A stretch of 64,000 nucleotides of DNA, from NCBI GenBank assembly GCA_025403435.1, contig CM046345.1, forward strand, positions 9,862,235-9,926,234, read 5' to 3'. The position numbers and the translations under genes are program-made. Shown piece by piece: positions 1 through 13,200 of the stretch (position 1 is the stretch's first letter; each line of letters begins with the position of its first letter). The notes under the pieces are model-generated. The model had not been told where the DNA came from, made no database searches, and was given only the letters and a program-made list of their open reading frames with translations. Source of the DNA: Artocarpus heterophyllus (taxonomy: Eukaryota; Streptophyta; Magnoliopsida; Rosales; Moraceae).

Positions 1-2793
1 ACGACATGTTTGTTGGAGATGTGGTTGTATGTACTTTTCAACGACATTCAAAAGCTACATGTCATAAATAATATACCGTTAAATGTAATTTTTCTTATAA
101 TGACTCAAATATCTTTTTGTAATCATATATATATAAATAAACTTTCTTTTTTATAATGTCATATATTTTACATATCCAAAGAGGTTTTATCTTACTAAAC
201 CATACTATAACTTTATATATAACAAGTTCGAAAATAACTTGTTATACATAGCAAATGGAACAAAACCGTGGTGGTATCCATACCCTGATCTGCACATGGT
301 TCATATTCCACCGCTCGCTCATCAGTACAGTCATTCTGATCAACCTCTTAGTAGAAATTCTTACAGCATGAAATAATTATGTGAGTTTATGACCAGTAAG
401 TCCAAACATAGCCTCCATGCATTATATGCTAATATGCATGATCTATTTATGCTTTTTTATGAACATTCTTTATTCTTATCATATCTTGTCTTTAACTAGA
501 GCCTAAGTGTTCGTACCATATGCACGTATAGGTTTTCGTAACACCGAGACCATAACATAACTTTAACATTAAACTCCCCTTTGCATCGGGAGCTAGTACA
601 ACACTTTTCTTACTTCTAGTTATTCGTTTACCAGTCTAGTTATTTTGGTTATCATATCATGTATGTCAAAATACGTACATTTTAAGTGCAAAACATATAC
701 ACTTTTTTAATTATGTAGTACAAACAGATATATTCACATAAGTATTCATACCCTTATACGTACTATTTCATACTATAGGCGGGTTTGGAACTTACTTGTT
801 TACACTACTCTAAGAATCATCTTCGAGTCCCTTCGTTATCTGTCTAGCAACTTGTTTGGCCAATTATATCATGATTAGCCAAATTATCACTATTTAGCTA
901 CATGCCTGTACGTATACTTATCGATTACTAATTCAGATTACTCTTTCGATTATTTAAAGCTTAACCTTCCCTTCGTTCCCTTATATCTTCTTGTTAATAA
1001 CATAAAAGGAAAAAAAATTCTTGTTGAAGTCATTTTTCCCTATCTGGGACACTTCGGGATTCATTATGATCATTTCATAAAAATAACATTTTTGCCCTCA
1101 ATGGGCCATTTGAGATTCTTAGGCCCAATTTGGCTAATTCAACACAAAACGTCGCTTATTAGCATAGAGACAAATGTTTAAGGTATCAGATCACTTGTTT
1201 ACAATAAAAGCCCAAGTTTAACAAAAGTTTACGATTTTGTTAGTAGTTTTGAAAATTTTGACGATTTTACCCCCAGGATCAAAAATAATCTTTTTAAACA
1301 ATTGGTCTCCATTTTTCAAGAGAATTAAATTTTCTCAAAGTACCTTACCCAAATTCCTTTTGAAAAAAGACGCTTTGCCCCTTAAATTTTTTTTCCAACT
1401 TTAACAAATTTTATAAAATTCATAACTCACAAACGAAGACGATTTTCGACGAACCATCCATGATTTCTAGCAATTTCGTCGAGATCTACAACTTTTTTGT
1501 TTTAACTTTTCTGAAATTCTCACTATACAGGGGAGTTTTTGGCCCTTTTTCAATTCTACCAAGAATAAGATTTTTTTTTGCAATTTAGTCCCTAGACTAA
1601 TTTTTATAAAAATCTGCTTCAAAGCAACATTTCAGCCACTGCTTAGATACATTCAAAACCTTCTTAAACAATTTTTCATGCCAAATCATAACTTTTTAAA
1701 AACTCCTTAAAGTTTATAAAATTTCTCCTAGTTTAACACCAAGTGAAAATTTTGACATTTAAACCCCTATTTCATCAAACAAGCACCATCCCATATCATA
1801 AAATCATCTAAACATACTATGAACTAATTTAAATTATTACATGCCATACTTGAAGAGGAATCAAATCAATCAAAACAAAACCACCATAAACTTTAAAAAT
1901 AGGAGGTTGGGCTTTACCAAAGAAAATTGGTGATCTTGTGCACCTTGAACACCCTTGAATTTGTCAACTTCCTAGGCATGATTCATAACAAGAAAAACTC
2001 TTGTTAAACTCCCTTTAAACCCAAAGAGAAACCCTAGAAAACTAAAGGAAAGTTTAGTTTTTACCTTGAAAAGTTTGTAAAACCTTAAAGTTGAAGCTTG
2101 GAACTTGATTGGAGAAGATTTTGTGAGGAGTTGTTTTGAACAAAATTTTGGGAGAGAGACCTTGGGAGCTGCCAAATATGGTGGGGGAGAGAATGAAAAA
2201 AAAAATGTGATGCTTAAGTCTTAATTTAAGACTTATCTCTTAAGGATTTTTTTTTAAAAAAAATGGTGAATCATCACCTTTAATCATGATCAAGGATAAT
2301 GGTTGGCTTAATGTGATTAGGCCACATTTTGTGATATGGTGGACCAATCATAATTCTCAAGGTGTCCCCTTGGAGGTACCCACCACTTAACATAATGAAA
2401 TTTTTTTACCACACGTATTTTTCTTATACTATTAGGGTAAAACTGGTGAAAAGCGTATACTTGAACAATATAAATTATTCTACTTGTACTTTGGTTCATC
2501 TTTGGAACCCAAACATAGCATTTCACATATCTGTGTTTTATCTCAGTAGTGTATTTACACTGCGTTGTACCCTTTTTATATTGTTTTAGGGTGTTATCAA
2601 GCTTTTTTACTTAATTTCTATCTTAATCATCCAATAATTTATATTACAATATTATAATTAATTGTGATATAAAATTCATTTTATGGACATTATTTACAAA
2701 CTTTTGAGCAATTTAAGCTCACAAAATCTGTATTTAACAATATCCATCATTACATCAAGTCCACAATAAAATTTCCTATCAATGTTGTTCATT
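1..2793. other. Gene-free AT-rich stretch, probably old LTR-type DNA
   Basis: No exon-like coding stretch is visible on either strand; the short open frames have biased composition and no family motif. The part from about 1100 to 2400 has the feel of retrotransposon LTR DNA read on the minus strand: long non-coding runs rich in short T and A tracts with a GGAGGTACC-type segment near 2370. No matching partner copy lies in the window, so this is only an impression. Confidence 0.3.
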
Positions 2794-5182
2794 ATATATT
2801 ATTGTAATTTTTACAAGAATACGATTTATGAGGGTAATTTCATTAATTAAATCCAATTAAATATCAAAATTTGTAGATGAATTTCCCTTGGTCATTACAA
2901 TACGTTTCGACTTAACAAGAGTAATCATGTCTTTTGTGCCAATGGCATACACAAAACCATCCCATCTCTATCAACCGATGCCTGTCGAGACACTTGGGGT
3001 CGAGCTTGTTCAGTATATATTATCATAATTTTTACAAGAATAAGATTTGTTGAGGGTGAGCTCGACGCCACCGTCGAGAAAATAAACTTCGATGGTCGGC
3101 TCATAAGCTCGGCAGAACTTCGGTAAGCTTACTTTAGTCCTGACACGACGCGTCACCCTCTCGAGGTGCCTTTCGGGCCTCTGAGGCTGCACACCACAAA
3201 GGCTGTCACGTCAGAATATACACTAGCTCAGGTCGGGTGATTCTTACTCGCAAGCAGACTGACATTCGCCATTATAGGCCAACACGAGGTAGTTAACTCA
3301 CCGTCCGATGGAGTCCAATCCGTTGGACGAAGGACACGACACTTGTCGCCTACTGCCTGACACACCTTGATGTGATACCCGGGTCGTGGGTAAAACCCAT
3401 CTTACACCCAATCCAAGTGGTGGCCTATAAATAAGATGCATTTATGGCATTCTAGAGAGAGATTCTTGTTTGGTAAAATCCACTAACACAAGTGCACGTT
3501 ATCGATCAAGTAATACAACAGTGAGTAAGAGTATCGTCTCACAGGGACTGTTGTATAATAATCTAACTAAGTACTAAAGTTGAATTGACTCTAAGGTTTA
3601 TCTAGTTGATCATATGAAGTTGTGATTGAATAAACTACTAAACTAAAGTACTAAATTAAGAATAAAAATTGCAATTAATTTCAAGAGATACTTCAATAAG
3701 ACAAGGCGTTAAGACATTTGATTTCACCATAATCACTAACTATGAATTTCATAAAATTATGCAACCCAATTAATAATACACATGTGATGACAAAAATTCC
3801 TAAATTATTTACTATCCTATCTCTAGATATAGCAAACCTATTCAGTTTATTAACTCACTATATCTCTATGTGAATTTAAATAAATCAAAATGCATTAGGA
3901 TTCATGAACTTTCCAAATAAAGCCACACAAATAATATGGTATATCTCTATCCATATTTAATTCATGGTTATATGTTAGATGAAGCATTTGCATGAGTCTC
4001 CCTTCTCAGTTTTGAACATGCACATCAGATCATTTAAATGGTAGCTAATCATTTAAAAGCATTAAACATAATAACAAACAACTCACATGAATAAAATCAA
4101 TTATGGTGCATAAATATGAAATTCACATCGTCATGATTAGGCTACATCAGAGCCCTAACTAAGAAAATTAGAACATAATTGAAAAAGAAATAAAAACTGA
4201 AAATTTAATTGAATCAAACATTAAGAGTTAAGAGAGCAAGAAATTTTGTCACCAATCTCTCACTTCTTACTCCGGAATGCTTGACGGCTCCTAAGAAAAA
4301 TAAACAACGCTCTGAAAATTAATTGATGCCCTAGCTCCTAAAACTATTCTATTTATACTACTCTTAAGTTAACAAAACCCTTGTTTTACGTCCAAAAATC
4401 GTGGTTCAGAATCCCCCTTGGTGCCGCGGCCCTACTCTCCAAGCGCTACGGCGCTTCTTTTCTGTTTTTTTTTTCTTTTCTGCCATAGTGCCGCGGCGCT
4501 GAGTTCCTGCCTTCTTTTCTGCTTAGATTCTCCTTGGGCGCCGCGGCGCTGCTTCTCTGCAACACGGTCCAATTTCATGCTTGACATGCATTTTTTTCTC
4601 CAATCTCTTGTGCTCGTGCTCCTTTTGTTTTCTTCTCTTTCTTTCTTCAACCTACATCAATAAAAGCATACTTTCATGAAAAAGTTGGATATTTCATGTA
4701 ATTTTTCTCAAGAACATAGTAATATTCGCTAATTAAAAGTGGCCAAATAACTCTCTAAACTAGAGTTATCAATTCTTCCTTCCCACCTAACTGGCTGCCG
4801 CCCTTTGCCGAGCAAACCCTGCCTTGAGCATCAGAGAACCCTTGTCTGTCGACTAACCTTTGTATTGCCTCTAAAGCGTCCCTCCTCTTGTTGCAGGTAC
4901 GTCTGATCGAGCAGAGGCGGATCAAAGGAGAGTCGGACCGTGTGCAGCCGCACGTGGTGTTGATCCGACGCGGGATCACGGTAAGCATCTACAAAATTTA
5001 TAAGGGTAATTTCATTAATTAAATCTAATTAAATATCAAATTTTGTTAATGAATTTCCTTTAGTCATTACAATATGTTTCGACTTAACAAGAGTAATCGC
5101 GTCTTTTGTGCCAAGGGCATACACAAAACCATCCCATCTCTACCAATCGATGCCTATCGATATGCTTAGGGTCGGGCTTATT
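2794..5182. repeat. 2.4-kb block bounded by ~180-bp direct repeats
   Basis: A segment at 2831-3012 is repeated with a few substitutions at 5003-5182; both copies carry the same run around a CATACACAAAACCATCCC core. A shorter upstream piece (2794-2836) is also repeated at 3015-3057. Foreign DNA at about 3058-4988 interrupts the second unit. This foreign DNA is GC-richer, carries GCCGCGGCG-type motifs near 4420-4550, and ends with a CTTGTTGCAGGTA segment typical of plant Ty3/gypsy LTR ends. The sequence AGGGT flanks it on both sides (3053-3057 and 5003-5007). It may be a retroelement fragment inserted into a tandem duplication, or a small decayed element with ~200-bp LTRs. No coding domain is recognisable. 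Confidence 0.5.
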
Positions 5183-5629
5183 AAATTGTTCATTAGATTA
5201 GTTTGTGTTGGGCAGAGGATTATTTTTATTTGTTTGTTTATCTCTATTATAATTTTTCCATAAATTTTTATAATGTATTTTGCATTATATATAGGGTGTC
5301 TGACAATTTCAGTCTCAATCAAAACTTTTAGTTACTATAGTGTAAAGCTATCACATACTATTGTGTCGAGAAAAAGAAAGCTATAGTATAAATCTCTCAT
5401 ATGATACAATTTTTTTTTTTTAAATTAGTTCAATCCATACTTTTCAACACACCCAAGCAATTATTTTTGGCGCGTCCTGCATAAGCCCTATTAGCTACCA
5501 TATTTTACGTCGCCTATATATTTTATTTATGTGGTTATTTTGAGGTAAAGGAAAAACCTACGGTATTTGTTAGAATGAAAAACCCACAGTATTTTTTAGA
5601 ATAACCTTACACGAGCTATGTTACATGGC
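5183..5629. other. Intergenic, part of a dispersed repeat
   Basis: No gene seen. Around 5333-5408 is a copy of the dispersed motif family built from 'ctatagtgtaaagct' and 'ctctcacatgctatag' pieces, which recurs at about nine places in the window. Confidence 0.4.
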
Positions 5630-6830
5630 ATTTGGTGTATTAGTTTAGAGCGGTTCAAACAATAGAGGCACTTTAAACTGGAGTTTGGTAACTGAGTCTA
5701 GTTTAAACTATAAAGGTAGTTTTAGGGGTTGTTTGTTTTGAGTACTTTTGGTACTCAATGGATTCAAATTTGGATTCAAGTATTAAGAATCATTTGGATA
5801 CGTGTTTGTTTCTCCCAAAATCTAATTCCTTTGAGTATTAAGAATCTAAGTTTTTAGAGTTTTGCTCTCCCGTAAACTTTTAATAATCAGATATATTTGT
5901 AACAGTAAAAATTAAAATTCTCTCTCATATATTTGAGAAAAAAATTGTAAGTTCTTCATTTGATATCTAATTGAGATGATTTTTTTTCATTATGTTCTTA
6001 GTGAAGATAGATATAAATTAAAATCCATATTACATATTTTTTTAGGACCATTGACATTAAGATTTTATTAGATTTATTAATAAATTAAAACTATTTTTAC
6101 TACCTCTCTAAACACAAATGCCAATTTTATTCCATACTCAACTTAAAACTTAAATGCACATCCAAACGTTAGATATCAAATAAATACAAATGCCACTTAA
6201 ATGCACATTATGTTCTTAGTGAAGATAGAAATAAATTAAAATCCATATTACATATTTTTTTAGGACCATTGACATTAAGATTTTATTAGATTTATTAATA
6301 AATTAAAACTATTTTTACTACCTCTCTAAACACAAATGCCAATTTTATTCCATACTCAACTTAAAACTTAAATGCACATCCAAACGTTAATTTGGATAAT
6401 AATTCAAATCACTTAAATGCACATCCAAACGCCAATTTAGATAATAATTTAAATCACTAACTTAAATCCTAATTTAAATCAAACTAACTCAAATCAAATC
6501 ACTGATTCGAATCTATTTACCAAACAGACCCTTAAACTAGGTATAACCATCAAAATCTAAAATTTGTCCCTCTCAAGTTTACATGGTTTGAACAATTTTT
6601 TATAGTAAAAAATATTCTCATTCTTGTTTTTTTTTTTTTTTCATAAACTATAGTTTTTCAAACATCAATTCTTGTTTTAAACTTGATATAAAGTTTTTTC
6701 TCGTTTTAAAACTTTACATTTCATACATTAATTCAAAATCACCATTTAAATCACAAAGTTTAAAACTCATAATTTAAATCATAAAGTTTTAAACCACACT
6801 ATTTTAAACCTATAGGCTAAACGAACCATT
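5630..6830. mobile_element. MITE family A copy, split by a second MITE
   Basis: Non-coding element rich in 'tttaaact' and 'ttaaatca' words. Related copies lie at about 14698-15105 (same orientation) and 46165-46545 (inverted). All share the internal segment with 'aactatagtttttcaaaca' and ends resembling TGGTTTGTTTGGTG. This copy is interrupted at 5725-6531 by another MITE. No transposase is encoded, so it is a non-autonomous DNA element by inference. Confidence 0.6.
5725..6531. mobile_element. Tourist-like (PIF/Harbinger-type) MITE nested in MITE A
   Basis: The left end reads GGGGTTGTTTG and the right end CAAACAGACCC, an imperfect terminal inverted repeat. TTA flanks it on both sides (5722-5724 and 6532-6534), the 3-bp target duplication expected of PIF/Harbinger MITEs. 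Inside, a segment of about 183 bp (5988-6170) is duplicated at 6206-6388 with near identity. A diverged relative lies at about 58140-58500 and ends in a similar CCAAATGGACCCT. It has no coding capacity. Confidence 0.65.
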
Positions 6831-6831
6831 A

Positions 6832-8213
6832 ACTTTAAGGATCCATGAGGAAAATTTAATAAGTTGGGGCCCTAAGTTAAACACTTCAAAAAGTTGAGGG
6901 GCCCAGGCTGCAATTTCCCAAAACACCAAATTATATTGAAGAAAGGAAAGGGCAAAATGGGGAAACTAAAAAGTGAGGCATAAAATAATCCCTTTAGATT
7001 TTCCCTAATCCTCTTTCCCCTGCTCCGCTGCTGCTGCGTCCGCGTTCCTTGCTCGACTCCTTCAAAACCACTCCAATTCTCAGAGATCCGAGGAGTTTGG
7101 GGAACAAAATCCACAACTCTCAAAACAAAATCTTTTTAACAAAAATCTTCGGCTTCGTCAAGTTCCTCTAGAATCTATCAGGTACTCTTCGATTCGCTTC
7201 TCCAATCTCACTCTTATCGATTCGAGTTCATTTTTTTTAGCTCAAGCGTAGATTTTTTATGTTTTTGCTGAGATTTTGATCTTGTCTATGGTAGATCGAT
7301 TGTTCCCGAGACTGTTTTCCGATCTTTGTTGAAATTTTGGAGAGAGTGAGGGAAAATGGGGGCAAACTTGATATGATGTCTATGGGATTCTGCTTATTTA
7401 TTTGTTTTGGTTTGATGATTTGGTGTTCGATGAAGCGTCTTTTTTTTTTTTTTTTTTTTGGGATTGGATCAATCGCGTGGATTAGGGCATTGTGTTAACA
7501 GTACAATTTGATTCTGGTGATGCTGAACTCTTTGACTTGCTTTTTCTTTGAATATTATTAGTTATTATTTTCTGCGATGCTATTTGGATTAGTTTGTTAA
7601 AGCTCGTATTCTGATTTATTGATATACTTCGTTATATAGTGGGTATTTAGCTGTTTTTTGTGTGAATTTTTATTAATAGGTTAATTTCACACGACTTAAC
7701 TGTTCGTCTTAATATTTTTGTGTTGATTTTATGGAAGAAGTACGGTGTGTAGGGACTAAATTTTTGGGCAGTAAAGAACTAGAGTTGAACATTTAAAGGC
7801 AAGATTTTTAACTTTGTCAAATGAAAAAATAAAGGCTTCACATTTCCTCTTCAAATGACCTGTCAGAGTAGGAGAAAAGGTGCCTTTATGTGTTTTCTAG
7901 GATCTACTTATACAGGAAGAGGAATAAAACACCAATCTATAGTGCACACACTCTGCATATTTACGTAGCTCCAAGTATTTGAAGTTTGAACTTTTTATAT
8001 AATAATTAGTTTTAGTCCTTCATCTATAATTTCTCTTAGTTCCTTTCTGCTGAAAAAATTGGTCCACAAATTATTGAAAATGATTAATGCAAAAGGATAC
8101 TGCCTTTTAATGTAAAGTTTGAAGCTTTGGATGTTATATACCTGGGCAAATCAAGGTTTTTTTTTTTTTTTTTTTTTTTTTGAGTTGAACATGTTGTTTG
8201 TGTTTTTGCAGTC
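6832..8213 (+). promoter_or_regulatory. eIF4A promoter region, 5' leader exon and leader intron
   Basis: An A/T-rich CATAAAATAATCC box near 6978 is a candidate TATA element. It is followed by a CT-rich leader, probably beginning near 7000-7020. The leader exon ends at 7181 and a GT-AG intron runs 7182-8211 (about 1.03 kb), ending in a T-tract and TTTTTGCAG just 2 bases before the ATG. A long T-rich first intron in the 5' UTR is common in highly expressed plant housekeeping genes. The transcription start is not visible from sequence alone. Confidence 0.55.
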
Positions 8214-10261
8214 ATGGCAGGTTTGGCACCTGAAGGATCCCAATTTGATGCTCGTCAATATGATACCAAAATGAATGAGCTGTAAGTTTCCGTTAGTTTT
8301 CCTTTTTGTTATTACCAATAATCATAATTCCTGATGGATACAAGGGCAAGACCCCTCTTTTTTGTTTATTACTGATGTCAAAGCCTCGTGCTTGATTTAA
8401 TGATGGGAGCAGACTTGGCAGTGATGGGTCAGACTTCTTCACATCATACGATGAGGTTTATGAGAGTTTTGATGCTATGGGATTGCAGGAGAACCTCCTT
8501 AGAGGCATCTATGCATATGGTATGTCACACACACACACAAAAAAAAACACACAATACCATGGAAGTTTTAACTTCTGATACTTCCTTGAACCTTTTCTTT
8601 GAAATTAAGGAGGATTGTTAGCAAGTTTGCCTCTTAAATTGCCAACTACCTCTATCGAGCATTGTAGGTCCATGCGCCATCTATATGCGGTTCATCTTTG
8701 TTTGACTGCTTGTTAAATTATAAGCTGCTCGGCTTATGTATTTAATGACTTGTTTGTCTGTTTTATGCTCACGTAAGTGGCATGATGACTTGTTTGTCTG
8801 TTTTATGCTCACGTAAGTGGCGTGAGCTTCTGTATTTTTGTGGGAACGTTAACATGGGCCAAACTTATTTGTAGGTTTTGAGAAGCCCTCTGCCATTCAG
8901 CAGAGAGGAATTGTTCCCTTTTGCAAGGGACTTGATGTGATTCAACAAGCACAGTCTGGAACTGGAAAAACAGCTACTTTCTGCTCTGGGATTCTTCAGC
9001 AGCTTGATTATGGGTTGCTTGAATGCCAGGCATTGGTTCTTGCTCCCACCCGAGAACTTGCTCAGCAGATTGAGAAGGTTATGCGTGCCCTTGGTGATTA
9101 TCTTGGGGTCAAGGTTCATGCATGTGTTGGTGGAACTAGCGTTCGTGAAGACCAACGTATTCTTTCCAGTGGAGTGCATGTTGTTGTTGGTACCCCTGGT
9201 CGTGTGTTTGACATGTTGAGAAGGCAGTCACTTCGTCCTGATTACATTAAGATGTTTGTTCTGGATGAAGCAGATGAAATGCTTTCCCGAGGTTTCAAGG
9301 ATCAGGTTTTTAGCTTTCTTTTGATCCTTATTTTCCTTTTTTATTTCCTTCTACTAGTAGCTAGAAGTGTTCATTTTTTTCCTAGACGTGGGATTTATGT
9401 GCATGAGGATTATTTTTGTGGTTGATGTTTTATGGTAAGATATCTACTTACTATTTCAGGTTTTTATTGATGGATTACTTCATATGCTGCTATGCCCGTC
9501 TTTTCATTCTGGAATCCTTGCACCTAACATCTACTATTATTTGAAATATACATCATACCATCTCGTTGTCATGCTTTTGGCATAAGTTGATTTCGTGTTC
9601 TGACAATACTTTTACCCTTTTTCAGATCTATGACATTTTTCAGCTGCTGCCGTCAAAGATTCAGATTGGTGTTTTCTCTGCTACAATGCCACCTGAGGCT
9701 CTTGAGATCACCAGAAAGTTCATGAACAAACCTGTAAGGATTTTGGTGAAACGTGATGAGCTCACCCTCGAGGGTATTAAGCAGTTCCATGTCAATGTTG
9801 AAAAGGAGGAATGGAAGCTTGAGACGCTTTGTGATCTTTACGAGACACTGGCAATTACCCAAAGTGTTATCTTTGTGAACACAAGGCGGAAGGTCGACTG
9901 GCTCACAGACAAGATGCGCAGCAGAGATCACACAGTTTCTGCAACCCATGGAGACATGGACCAAAACACCAGAGACATTATCATGAGGGAGTTCCGATCT
10001 GGTTCCTCCCGTGTGCTCATAACTACTGATCTGTTGGCCCGTGGTATCGATGTTCAGCAGGTTTCTCTTGTGATAAATTATGATCTCCCAACACAGCCTG
10101 AAAACTACCTCCATCGTATTGGTCGTAGTGGACGATTCGGGAGGAAGGGTGTTGCCATAAATTTTGTGACCAGGGATGATGAAAAGATGCTGTACGACAT
10201 CCAGAAGTTTTACAATGTTGTAATCGAAGAGCTGCCGGCAAATGTTGCTGATCTCCTTTAA
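8214..10261 (+). CDS. eIF4A: Eukaryotic initiation factor 4A (DEAD-box RNA helicase)
   Basis: ATP-dependent RNA helicase of the cytosolic eIF4F cap-binding complex; it unwinds 5'-UTR structure so the 43S ribosome can load. Coding exons are 8214-8281, 8413-8519, 8875-9305 and 9626-10261, with GT-AG introns and phase kept, giving 413 aa, the usual eIF4A length. Visible helicase motifs in order: the Q-motif region (EKPSAIQQR), Walker [24 protein letters not shown], the DEAD box (VLDEADEM), SAT, RGIDVQQ and [13 protein letters not shown]. All catalytic residues are intact. The start [12 protein letters not shown] matches the conserved plant eIF4A N-terminus. A leader intron precedes the ATG. No lesions seen; orthology is secure, but paralogue number cannot be assigned. 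Confidence 0.97.
8743..8822 (+). repeat. ~39-bp tandem duplication in eIF4A intron
   Basis: Two adjacent, almost identical copies containing 'ttgtctgttttatgctcacg' lie in the intron between 8520 and 8874. They are not near the splice sites, so probably neutral. Confidence 0.8.
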
Positions 10262-13200
10262 AGACCAGGGTTTTGCTTGGTTGTGGTGAAGGGTTTTTTA
10301 ATTTGGAAGCCATAATTATTTTCTTTCTTGTAGGTGAAGGGTCATCATTAGAATGGATTGAACTTACCCGGGAGTTGCGAGATTTGCTCCAATTCCTGTT
10401 TTGGGTGTAGAAAAAAACCTTGTTGCAAATTTTGTTTCATGCTTTTGTACTTTTAATTAGCGTCCATTGACCGGACAAACTTGAAAAACTGATTGTTGTT
10501 TGCTGTGAGATTATTCTGTGCAAAGTTTGCTTTTACATATTAACGTATTCTAGCGTCCCGATGGGAATGCTGTGGATTTATTTATTTATTTATTTTGAAC
10601 ACAAGTATATACTTTTCTTCTTTCAGGTGAAAATCAAGAAGCCGAACCGGGTTGACTAGGTGGCAATTTTTGGGTAGAAATTGTACTTTTTTTATTTAAT
10701 AAGAATTGTTGATTTAACTGTTAGATTAACTATTTATTTATTTATTTGGGTTATGCAGTGTAAAATTTTAATGTGGATAACCCTAGTTGATAGGGCTAAA
10801 AAAAAAAAAAAAACAGTTCTTACAGTATGGGATCCTTAATTTAGCTACAAGTTTACGACTATAGTAAAGCAACAATGATAGGCATGACAGTCTATTATTA
10901 TTTATCCCTATAATAGTGCGTCAATACACATAAAGAAGCTCCACCTTAAATACAAAAGATTGGTGTTCGATAGAATTCATAGGCATTTTGCAACTTTAGA
11001 ACAGCCATTGAGAGGGATGTGAAAAACTAAATTTATTTGTTGATATTCAATTTTCTATTTACATTTGGGAATAGAATCCCTATCAAGAGCAAATCATAAA
11101 TCAACTATTTGGTCACTATTAATTTGTTTTTTTTTTCGATTTTCTATTTACATTTGGGAATAGAATCTCTATCAAGAGCAAATCATAAATCAACTATTTG
11201 GTTACAATTTATTTGTTTATGTTCAATTTTCTATTTGCATTTGGGAATAGAATCTCTATCAAGAGCAAATCATAAGTCAACTATTTGGTCACATTTACAA
11301 AAGATTTAACTTTCTAATGTCAACGGCTCGTGAGAGATAGCAATCCCATTTCAAAGTAGATTCTAATTTACCTTTTCATTTAATCAGAATAATTAAAAAG
11401 CACTAGCACCATAATCAGTAAAGAGGAAAATAAGAATTTGATTAGCAAAAGTGAACAGGAAGACAAGTTTATATAGCTAATAAAGTAAAAATACTGGGTT
11501 ATCACTTATCAACCCTTTGTGACAAGGAACCATCGCAAGGAAAAATAATAATAATAAAAGACAAAAACAAAAAAAACTATTGAGACAATGGCTCGTTATG
11601 TTTCGGCCGATTCGTCCGCGAAGAAATTTTTTTTCCTCTGCAATTACACCCGACTTGCAAATTCTATAAGGAATATGAAAAAGGGTGTTAAATTTAAATC
11701 TCTCGGTATCTAAATTAATTTGTACCTTTTAATAAAGTTGTTTTAACTTAGTTCTAACTATTATAGTGTAAAGCTCTCACATGCTATAGTGTAAATCAAA
11801 AATATGCTACAGTATTAAACTCTTACATGCTATAATGTTTTAGTTCTAATTCACAGCTTCAATTATGTTTCCAGACATTTAAAAAAAAAAAAGAAAGAGA
11901 AAATAAATTGTCTTTGCCAATGCTTTTAGGGTGCATTCAACAAACGGTAAAATAATGTATTGGAAAAAATAATGGGATTAGAAAGAAAAGTAAAATAATA
12001 AAAATGAGGATTATTCATTTATTTTTTATGTTTACTTATTTATTTGATTGTATAATAACAAACAATCTCATTCTTTTTAGTGTTTACTTACTTAAAAATA
12101 AATATTTCACTCAACTTAGTTATATCCTTTTGACATAACTAAATAACCGTTAACTAATAATATTTAAATTTTAACATTTATGTAAATTTAGCATTCATTT
12201 GATTTGATAGAAAATCAACACTAAAAGAGATGCAAGGATTGATATTTCTTTTCCTCATTCTTTGTATTATGTAGGGCCTACAAAACTCTCATTGTTTTTA
12301 TAAGTAAATATTGTATTATATAAGGCCCACAAAACTTTCATTATTGATTTATAAGTAAACACGATATTAAAGTGGAAAGAGAATCAATCCTCACTTTTCT
12401 TTCCATGAAAAGTAAAAATGCCCTTAATTGTTAATGGAACCCTTTCATGCCAAATATTTGAGCTGTTACAAAATTATAAACGTGTATATATATATACACT
12501 CGCACACACATACAGAAACACCAATGCAAATCCACACACCCTCCTGTTACAAGAAACACGATCTCGCAAACAACGGTCTTTATTTGTAAACTCAAATGAA
12601 GGATCACTAAAAAAATAAGTATCAGGTTCTACAAACAAATGTCACCAAAAGTCTAAAGAGATACGCCAGAAACCGAGTACAATGGATTTATTTGACCAAC
12701 CAATATGAAGAATTCCATAGCAATAAGGCCGCATCAAAGACCGTGGAAAAGATAAATCCATGGATAAAAAACACAACGGAATACTAAATAAATAGGAGAA
12801 AAACTCAATAGATAAATAGACAAAATACCACAACTGATACAAAACTTCTAGAAGAGAGACAACGACTATAAGAAAAGCATATGTTTTGAATATGAAGACC
12901 TTAATATGAATTTATCCCGCCAAAGTTATTGTTACCTTTTCTTTATTTAAATCTCTTTGAAAATTGGTGAACTCTGCATGTGATAGGATATAGGAAATAA
13001 CCCACCAGTAAAACACAATTTTTTAACTGTTTAATCATATTCAGAATCATATTTACACAGCACTCGAAAAAGATCTAATTATTGACAATTTTATGCACCG
13101 TAACATAGGGTTGGTCCTAAAATTCCTCTAACCATTTGGAAACTGGTTTTCTAATTTTGAAAACGGTGACTTTATGGGCTCAAGGCAGTCAATGAGAAAA

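Noticed and set aside
9653..10313. Long minus-strand frames of 153 and 96 aa opposite the eIF4A last exon
   Set aside because: Shadow frames of the conserved helicase exon; no independent features.
11930..12420. Possible MITE from 'gggtgcattcaacaaacgg' to 'aatgcccttaatt'
   Set aside because: The two ends do not form a convincing inverted repeat and no target duplication was found.
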